A stretch of DNA of 64,000 bases from Locusta migratoria (taxonomy: Eukaryota > Arthropoda > Insecta > Orthoptera > Acrididae), in NCBI GenBank assembly GCA_026315105.1, contig CM048744.1, positions 363,941,168 through 364,005,167 on the forward strand, read 5' to 3'. Positions within the stretch are counted from its first letter, which is position 1; each line of letters opens with the position of its first letter. The position numbers were made by a program, and so were the translations under genes. This document shows positions 57,553 to 64,000 of this stretch, in pieces. Under the pieces are notes generated by a model. It had not been told where the DNA came from and made no database searches. It worked only from the letters and a program-made list of their open reading frames with translations.

Positions 57553-57624
57553 CGCTTTGTTCATTGTCATACGTTGTGTTCTGTACTCCGAACCCAAACG
57601 TGTTCTCATCCTTGTTGATAGGAA
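57553..57624 (-). CDS. VWC/mucin-like secreted protein gene, first visible exon (linker)
   Basis: A 72-bp exon on the minus strand, bounded by a TTTCAG acceptor (exon starts at 57624) and a GTAAGT donor (exon ends at 57553). It has phase 1 at both ends and encodes 23 complete residues from PINKDENTF to NEQS, with no cysteine. Its last base G joins the TG of the exon at 53949 to make Val, directly before the first VWC cysteine, which is what ties the two exons together. The acidic, Asn-rich linker fits a stretch between a signal peptide and the first VWC module. The exon needs at least one upstream exon to supply its first base and the start codon; I could not identify it between 57625 and 64000. 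Such a small exon could be coincidental, but two good splice sites plus matching phase make it likely. Confidence 0.68.
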
Positions 57625-57893
57625 CTGAAACAGAAAGTATGAGCTATTTGGTCTCTGCAAAAATTTGGGATATATTGAAAGCATAGTCATAGTAAATAAT
57701 AAGTTATTAATAACAAATTTTCTAGTACATACAAGAGCAAACTTGCTAGCCATTTCTAACAATCACACAGGAAGACTGTTGTTGCGTTGGTGGTGATCAT
57801 CTTCCTGAAGACTGGTTGAGTGGAGTAGCGTTACAGCACCAAAATAAAATTCAAAAGCTTCTATTCTCTTATTGACTAAACCGCTAATTATCT

Positions 57894-58027
57894 TACGGTC
57901 GGGCTTTCGAATCCCTCCTCGGGCACGGATATTTGTATGGTCTATAGTATAAGATAGTTCATAAGTAGTTTGTAAGTTTAGGGACTGATGACCCCGTAAG
58001 TCCCTTAAGCTTAACAAACATTTGAAC
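57894..58027 (+). repeat. tRNA-derived SINE, family 1, 5'-truncated
   Basis: Begins within the tRNA-like part (TACGGTCGGGCTTTCGAATCCC) and runs to the 3' end CTTAAGCTTAACAAACATTTGAACG. Lies about 270 bp upstream of the first visible exon of the VWC gene. Confidence 0.9.
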
Positions 58028-58097
58028 GTTCGCTAATCATCAACGTTTTCCTTCCGTACGAGGTTACACTCCAGACAAATAACTCATTAATACACAG

Positions 58098-58168
58098 TGG
58101 CGTAGCTACTACACCAAGGGCCCCGGAGCAAAAATGAAGTTGGTGCCCTCTCTAAACTACAACTATAC
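58098..58168. repeat. hAT-like end CAGTGGCGTAGC
   Basis: CAGTGGCGTAGCTACTACACC is a typical hAT-family terminus. The element is cut at 58168 by the next insertion and its other end is not visible. Confidence 0.5.
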
Positions 58169-59245
58169 CACAGGCGCCGACGTCTGATAATCTTGGAGTA
58201 TGCTCAGTGGCGTTTCCAATAGGGGGGAGGTGGTTGCCGGCCTGCAGCCCCCCCCCCCCCCGCGTCAGGTATTTCTAAAAAAATCTTTATTATATTTTTC
58301 CAATTCCAGGTACAAAGGTAAATTTATAATTTTTTTCAGTAGTATTTCTTATTTTTTGCTTCATCTGGTGTTAATTTAGGACCATTTTAATCTCTGAAAC
58401 GATAAAAGTAATTTTTAACATACAGTAAAGAAATTAACAGCCATTAATTTATAATACTGGGTGGCTTTTCCGACCATTTAAACCTGTTTTCGCGTTGTAG
58501 TAAGTACAGAAAGCATTTTCAGAGTTTCGTCTTCTTACACATGCATATCAGATAATGATGTGCCTGTATTGTGAATACTGCGTTCATTATCGCAAAAACT
58601 AACATCGAATGGTCTTCCTGCCTTCTCTCTTCTGCAGATTTATTTTCTATACAGTACCACGAAAATAGTCCATAACCACTTCTGCTGTCAAATCATGTCT
58701 GTCGATACCAATAGGCCCACAACCCATTGTTACATCACACACCAATTCAGTAAACAGAATGAAAAATGTCAAGACTTAACACTAACACGATTTCTTGAAG
58801 ATAATTGACTTCTAAGAGAATACATAAACGTTAAATTAGTAGTGTACACATTTTCATCGTATCGTACCAGTATCGTATTTCTATTTATTTAATACAACAA
58901 TTAAAGGTTACCGCCTTCAGTTTACGATGTTGAACTTACAAGCAGCATTCCATTAACATTCGGACTGTTTAGAAAATGATCACTTCACTCATACGTGTAC
59001 ATGAATTTTAATGCCTACGAATTCAATTACCTGTTTGTTTTAGATAATCTTTTTACAGCGGTGTATTGCAAAACCCAGCCGCCCATCAATGGAATGAGAG
59101 AATCGAATTTAATTACAATCAAGAAATAGCCTATAACGTAAAGAAAAAAATAATACCAAAATTTTCAGTGGGGTATGCCGAGTATACTCACTCAAACTTT
59201 GGGGTATGCTTGAGCGACCGAGCATACCCGTAATCGGCGCCTATG
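58169..59245. mobile_element. hAT-type non-autonomous element
   Basis: Ends CACAGGCGCCGA and TCGGCGCCTATG are inverted matches, with GTATGCTC/GAGCATAC just inside. Flanks AACTATAC (58161-58168) and AATTATAC (59246-59253) differ at one base. A second hAT-like end (CAGTGGCGTTTCC, 58207) lies inside the left end. No transposase. Confidence 0.82.
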
Positions 59246-59254
59246 AATTATACA

Positions 59255-59805
59255 GATGCAATACTACTTCGTCAGGTCCTAACCGCTTACTGCAAGACAT
59301 AATAAGGCAAACCTACTCTTAAGTAAATTACTGGGTGTCACGCAGCAGATAATATTTAATCGTACTCTCTAATATAATTACAACTGTGAAAGTTAATTAT
59401 GCTTTCAGGCAGAAACTACTGGGTGGATTTGGATGAAATTTTGGAGAGGGATAGAGTTGGACCTGGGTAGGACATACAGATAAAACAATCATGGAAGAGT
59501 TTTCGAAGTTGCTCCATACTAAGTGAATGAAGTCGCAGACAGAAGCTACTAAAAATTAACAATGAAGTTTTACTCAACCACGAAAATATGGCCCCCTGCC
59601 GCGAATCAAACCATGAACAGAATTGTCACACACTGCTAGTAATTCAGCAGGTGGCAGGGTGCACGTCTTAGCGGACAAACAATACCTTTTTATGTTTATA
59701 TTCTGAGATGGGAATAATTTTTGGATTTCACTTCTTGCGCTTGAAGTTTGTTGGCAGTGTTCAAAACGTTAAAAGTCGGAAATGCTTCATTCATCTAAAA
59801 TATTA
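59255..59805. other. No recognisable gene
   Basis: Non-coding AT-rich sequence; nothing supported. Confidence 0.5.
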
Positions 59806-59809
59806 TATA

Positions 59810-59890
59810 CAGTAGAACCTCGATTATCCTAAGTGTAATTGGGGGACATAGATATCCAGAAAACCGTTTTATTCGGATATTCGAACTGTA
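59810..59890. repeat. Pogo/Tigger-like terminus
   Basis: CAGTAGAACCTCGATTATCC preceded by TA is the typical pogo/Tigger end. TTCGGATATTCG follows nearby. The opposite end was not found. Confidence 0.5.
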
Positions 59891-60284
59891 CACTTCTACT
59901 TGCCAATAAGAAGTACTGTACAGTAAATGTATTTATACAGTATTTGGAGTCGCGCGATCCTTCATATTGCGCCGAGCGACACGCCGCAACACTTGGAAGG
60001 CACAGCTGTTGCGGTGAACAGTCTTCTTGCTACAGCTACTTCTGCCGACTGGAGTGTGCTGATTGTTGTACTCAGCGACTGTCGGCTTGGCCTGTCAGCA
60101 GGCCCCACTAGAAGCAATGTTCTGTCACCCTGTGGCCCAGGAAGCTTAGTTTGACGGGAGGGGGAATTGATGGACGTTAGGCACTGATTAAAGCAGATTA
60201 ATAGTTTCTCCATGATTCGATGCTTGCTGTTGCCGCAACTGTGGCTCAATGAAATGAAAGTCCAGCTCCAGTTGCATTTATTGG

Positions 60285-60350
60285 TGCTTTATTTAAGCCT
60301 ACACTACCGGTTTCGGCCTCTATGTTAGGCCATTTTCATGTGTGACGAAC
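60285..60350 (-). repeat. Retroelement LTR-like fragment with ACCGGTTTCGGCC motif
   Basis: Minus strand: TGAAAATGGCC, loop, GGCCGAAACCGGTAGTG, i.e. a GGCC/GGCC stem before GAAA, the same plan as the hammerhead-like motif of the Penelope arms. Isolated copy. Confidence 0.4.
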
Positions 60351-61477
60351 CTGCATATAATGTGTAGCAATAAGTTTACAAAAATTACATGGTACAAGAT
60401 AGAATGTTAGATATATAAAAAGGTACTGTAAAGAAGCAGAAGGAAACTTACGTTATGCCGTAGAGAAAGCAACGGCAAGTCATTAAAACAATAGAACTAA
60501 GAGAATTTAAAACTTTTGGCGCCCAATGGCGACACAAGAAAAATGGGCGTGTCATATTTAACATTCCAAATCATTATAATCTGCATGTTCTGATGTGTTC
60601 TGATATAAATATTACACCATTGCAAGCATAAAATTGTAAACATTAATTGATAAAATGTAACGATCAATAGTAAAATATTATAAATGTCAGTTAGGATAAA
60701 AACGAAACATGTAGCGGCCAATGAGGCTACGTGAAAAGTGGGCGCGTCGTCAATTTAAAATTTTGATACAGGGAGTATAATAATTTAGCTTAAAGCCAAT
60801 TGTATTCGATTTAGTTTACATTAAAATTGGTTGTATTGTTTAAACAAGGTACAAAAATTCTTAGGATATAAAATGTAAAATGATTGCAACGAACGAGGCG
60901 TCCAAGCCGATAGTTGAGGGGCGGTCTCTAGCGAGCGAAATTTGAACCAGGAACGCTGGTGCGGGCTCCAGAGCAGTTTGGACGCGTCGTTGATTGCTTA
61001 CATTGTAGATGTTTCAAAAACAGCCACAAACTTGCGGAGCATTTCTATGAACAAATGCAACTGGTGCTGGACTTTCATTTCATTAAATCAGATTGTTACT
61101 AACATAGTGTATCACTATAATATAAGTTTGCGTTATATTGTGCTTGACAACGAAATACCTACACTTTTTACGGGCGAGGACAGACTCAGTTGAACGGCGG
61201 GCCGTCAGCTAAGGTAAAACGTTACTGTTCATCGAATCCATTCCGAACGCGACCCGTCTTAATCAGTAAGTTCAAGAAAGCTAGTTTCGGCCAAGCCGAA
61301 GATTCGGCAGATTTCTGGCCGAAACCAATATTTTGGCCGTAACCGAACCCGAATATTCGGTCGGTCCTTAAATAAAACATTAACCAAGGAGTTCTGCCGT
61401 TTAAAGAAAGGAAAAAAGGGGGAATATGTCTTAAAACTATGGTACCCCATGGTTAATGCATTAATAGTCTTAAACCT

Positions 61478-61512
61478 GATGATGTGACTGCAGTTCACAA
61501 AACCGGTCAGTT
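61478..61512 (+). repeat. CTGATGA...ACCGGT motif fragment
   Basis: CTGATGA followed by a TGTGA-CTGCAG-TTCACA hairpin, then AAAACCGGT. Related in plan to 60285-60350. Flanks not recognised. Confidence 0.35.
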
Positions 61513-61585
61513 CCTTATCAATAAAGTAGTGAAATAGCTGCAGCAGACCAGTTTTAATCATCACATCAGTAAGACATGAAGGTTA

Positions 61586-61720
61586 AATTACAAACTACTT
61601 ATGAACTATCTTATACAAAAGACTACACAAACATCCATTCCCGAGGGGGGACTCGAACCCCGGACCGCAGCGGCCGTGCAGACTGGCACGCCGCAGACCG
61701 CTCGACCACCGCGTCCGGCT
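61586..61720 (-). repeat. tRNA-derived SINE, family 1-like, partial
   Basis: Minus strand GCCGGACGCGGTGGTCGAGCGG, B box GGTTCGAGTCC and GGGAATGGATGTTTGTG, ending early at the AGTTTGTAATTTAA side. Confidence 0.88.
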
Positions 61721-61949
61721 GCAGCTGTCCGACCTGGACTCGATGCTCAGCTGTTTCCAAGCACTGATTTAACTAGTAGACCACCAGGCTCAACATCTAA
61801 CATATTCAAAATGATATTCTACGAGTTTTTCCATACTTCATATTAAATTGATGCCTTAGCAGTATTCACAACTATCAGCACTTAAGATTATTTAAAAATA
61901 TAATTATTAATTTGGTCTTGAAGCTTAAAGGTATTTCACCTGTCCTATA

Positions 61950-62190
61950 ATTCTGAAGGTCCGTCGTCTACTCCAATGACCTTGTTTTCCCTTAGACATT
62001 TCAGTGCTCCGTGAAATTCTTTTCGCAGTCTCATATTTCTTAACTCATCTTCACCTAGTTCAGCTTCTCTTCCTATATTATTGTCCTTTGTATATTCCTT
62101 CTACCTGTGAACTTTCACTTCTTTCCTCAGTATTGGTCTACCATCTGAGCTCCTGATATTCATACAGTTCCTTCTCTTAAATTCAAACCC
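61950..62190 (-). pseudogene. RTE LINE RT fragment
   Basis: Minus strand reads SSDGRPILRKEVKVHR and EAELGEDELRNMRLRKEFHGALKCLRENKVIGVDDGP, the stretch just before RT motif 0/1 in the same LINE family as 44380-45868 (NKVPRLDELL there). One stop after VHR. Isolated 240-bp piece. Confidence 0.7.
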
Positions 62191-62860
62191 CTCAGTTTTC
62201 CTTCAGACTAACCACGGCTCCACTTTGCGTGTTTCAGTCAGCCAGCCAAACGGTCATCCCCAATGAATTCCCTTTTAAACAGTGATAACGCTATTCCACA
62301 CGAGTTCGTAGTGTCATTGTGTTCTTCAAAGGCCAGTAACAAGAATAAACAGGAACAACGCTAATGTACTCTGTTAATCGCCAGAGAAAACTGCGACTCC
62401 AATCATTAACGTTCCAGCGAATCGTGCGTTTGTGTACGAAGTTACATTGTAATCCGGCCACAAGTTGTGTGTGCTTCGCCTTTTTTTTTGTCAGGCAGTT
62501 TGTTTTGAACCTCCAATAAAGTTTCTGAGGTACCTAAATTTCTTTTCTTAATACTTGGATTATTCCGTTTCTCTGTGCTTAACACCTGACGTACTGGTTG
62601 TGTGTGTTAAGGTCTTATAATATCAGCAATATAATGATGATAAATTGTTAAATAAAACCTGAAGGATCAGTTGAGATATCTAGGTTCTGAAGTATTATCA
62701 TCGGTACAATAGACTAAATTGGTTCGACGTCTTTCTGTTGATTCTATGGCGTGGAGACAACATTATGGGAACCGAGTTCGTGGTAATAACAGAAATTTAT
62801 TCTAGAGAGGGTTGGTTCCACAAGCAGTTGGGTTCAGATGTGTAGTGAGCAGGTAGTGCA

Positions 62861-64000
62861 ATGCAGCAACAATGTGACTTACCCGAAGCTGTGGCATGCA
62901 GAGCCATAGGAATTTTGGAAGCGGGACAAAGACAGAGGGAGGTGGTTGCAGCATTTGTAGTGTCCCAAGGTATATTTTCTATGAAATGAAAGTAATTTCA
63001 GACAACTGTAAACTCCGTCCGACAGGCCTCAGAGGGCCCACTGGGTACTGACCGGCCGTCGTGTCATCCTCTGCCCGAAGGCGTCAACGTTATGGAGGGG
63101 GCCGTTATGTCAGTTTTCGTGACCGGAACCTCTACTTCTTCATCAAGTAGCTCCTCAGTTGGCCTCACAAGGGCTGAGTGTACCCCGCCTGCCAACAGAA
63201 CCCGGATGGTAACCCATCCAAGTTCTAGCCAAGCCCAACACTCCTTAATTTCGGTGATCTAACGGGTGTATCCACTGTGGCACGGCCGTTGGCCATTTCA
63301 GATAACAGGAATCGTTAAAAGAAGACAAGTCCAAGATCGTCCACAGGTAACATCAGGAAGAGATGAACGTAATCTCCGGTTAACAGCCCGTCGAGACAGG
63401 AGGCTGAACACAACTCAGCTGGAACGCACCCTCCAGGCAGAAACAGAACGCGCAATATCAAAACAAACAGTCGGAAATCGCCTTCGACAATATGGTCTTT
63501 ACGCACAGAGGCCTATGGTGTGTGTCCCATTAAAACCACGACACCATTTAGCCCGCAGAAACTGGGTTGGGAAACATCAGGATTGAAGTCGTAACAAATG
63601 GCGCCGGGTTCCATTCACAGATGAATGAAAATTTTGTTTTGAGCCGGACAGTCGTCGTTGCCTCATCAGGAGAGAAAGTGGAACTCGGAACAATCCTGTT
63701 TATGTGTAGGAAAAGTCACCAAATTTTAGTGGTGGACGAGTGGGCATGAGTCAGTATTGGCGCTCAGAATGACGCTTTGACTGCCCAGAGACACGAGATC
63801 CATTGACCTTTTGTTGTGCCCTACGCTGGCGTCATAGGAGATGGGTTCCTTCTGGTGGACGATAACGTTCGTCCCCACAGAGCTGCACAAATGGACAACG
63901 TGCTTGAAGCTGAAAGAACTGAACGAATGGAGTGGCCAGCTTGTTCACCGCACTTAAATCCGAACGAGCATGTCTGGGATGCACTTGGCAGACCCATTTG
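62861..64000 (+). pseudogene. Tc1-like transposase, split by a SINE and cut by the window edge
   Basis: The plus-strand N-terminal part starts at 62861 (MQQQCDLPEAVACRAIGILE, helix-turn-helix). At 62995 it is interrupted by a 292-bp SINE and resumes at 63295 with GIVKRRQVQDRPQVTSGRDER, RDRRLNTTQLERTLQAE and ISKQTVGNRLRQYGLYAQRP (second helix-turn-helix). Then, in other frames, come PFTDE near 63610-63625 (first Asp; a stop follows), DDNVRPHRAAQMDNVLEAE at 63860-63920 (second Asp) and SPHLNPNEHVWDALG at 63948-63995 (Glu), consistent with a DD34E catalytic triad. Stops, frameshifts and the SINE make it inactive. Terminal inverted repeats were not found. Confidence 0.88.
63003..63294 (-). repeat. 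5S-rRNA-derived SINE (SINE3-type) with 8-bp target duplication
   Basis: The minus strand begins GCCAACGGCCGTGCCAC, then GATCACCGAAATTAAGG, GTTGGGCTTGGCTAG, ACTTGGATGGGTTACC and GGGTTCTG, following 5S rRNA from its 5' end through the internal pol III control region over about 100 bp. An unrelated tail of about 190 bp follows, to GGAGTTTACAGTTG. Flanked by ATTTCAGA at 62995-63002 and 63295-63302, exactly 300 bp apart. Confidence 0.92.

Noticed and set aside
59962..60249. Minus-strand 95-codon frame upstream of the VWC gene as a possible first exon
   Set aside because: No signal peptide, no donor in phase 1 and no recognisable domain.
63200..63294. 5S rRNA gene
   Set aside because: Mutated and continued by a 190-bp non-5S tail with an 8-bp duplication, so a SINE rather than a gene.
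57625..64000. Signal-peptide exon of the VWC gene
   Set aside because: Candidate donors at about 60445 and 59190 give the wrong phase or lie in transposons; no hydrophobic start found. The first exon is probably beyond the window or unrecognised.

Overview
The window is from an animal nuclear genome. It is AT-rich and packed with retroelements and DNA transposons, and holds one intron-rich host gene. Penelope-like elements, RTE- and jockey-type LINEs, tRNA-derived SINEs, a 5S-rRNA-derived SINE, mariner/Tc1/pogo/hAT transposons and long dinucleotide tracts together point to a large insect genome. The SINE and LINE families resemble those I associate with grasshoppers and locusts (Schistocerca-like); that assignment is from memory, not from a search.

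Host gene: on the minus strand, four exons with matching phase-1 boundaries (57553-57624, 53773-53949, 48587-48778, 34035-37150) join into at least 1184 residues: a short linker, two 10-cysteine VWC (von Willebrand factor C / chordin-like) modules, and a very long acidic Ser/Thr/Glu-rich, sequon-rich tail in a single 3.1-kb terminal exon. The signal-peptide exon and promoter were not found. A possible alternative or poison exon lies at 41561-41856 in the 11.4-kb third intron. This looks like a secreted extracellular-matrix or BMP-binding type protein; no named orthologue is claimed.

Layout: 1-7.8 kb is a pile of Penelope-like elements (RT plus GIY-YIG) on the minus strand with inverted LTR-like arms carrying a recurring hammerhead-like motif. 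7.8-12.2 kb holds LINE fragments (jockey and RTE) and a pogo-like transposase relic. 12.2-14.7 kb is an inverted-LTR-like unit with an Arg/Asp/Glu-rich ORF. 14.8-18.3 kb is more Penelope and jockey debris with a SINE. 19.4-22.4 kb is a head-to-head Penelope pair. 23.4-26.4 kb has a long palindrome, a SINE and a Ty3/gypsy integrase-LTR relic. 26.4-30.3 kb is bounded by inverted repeats of about 400 bp. 30.3-34 kb has no clear feature and includes the likely 3' UTR. 37.3-40.5 kb, in intron 3, has a foldback element carrying tRNA-like arms and short LTR elements. 43-48 kb, in the same intron, has a SINE, mariner and RTE LINEs. 49-59.3 kb (introns 2 and 1 and the region upstream of the first visible exon) has SINEs and four hAT-type elements with 8-bp target duplications. 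59.8-64 kb has small repeats and a Tc1-like transposon split by a 5S-derived SINE.

No rRNA gene, functional tRNA, CRISPR array or operon is visible. Every transposon-encoded protein I could read is truncated, frameshifted, interrupted or missing catalytic residues.
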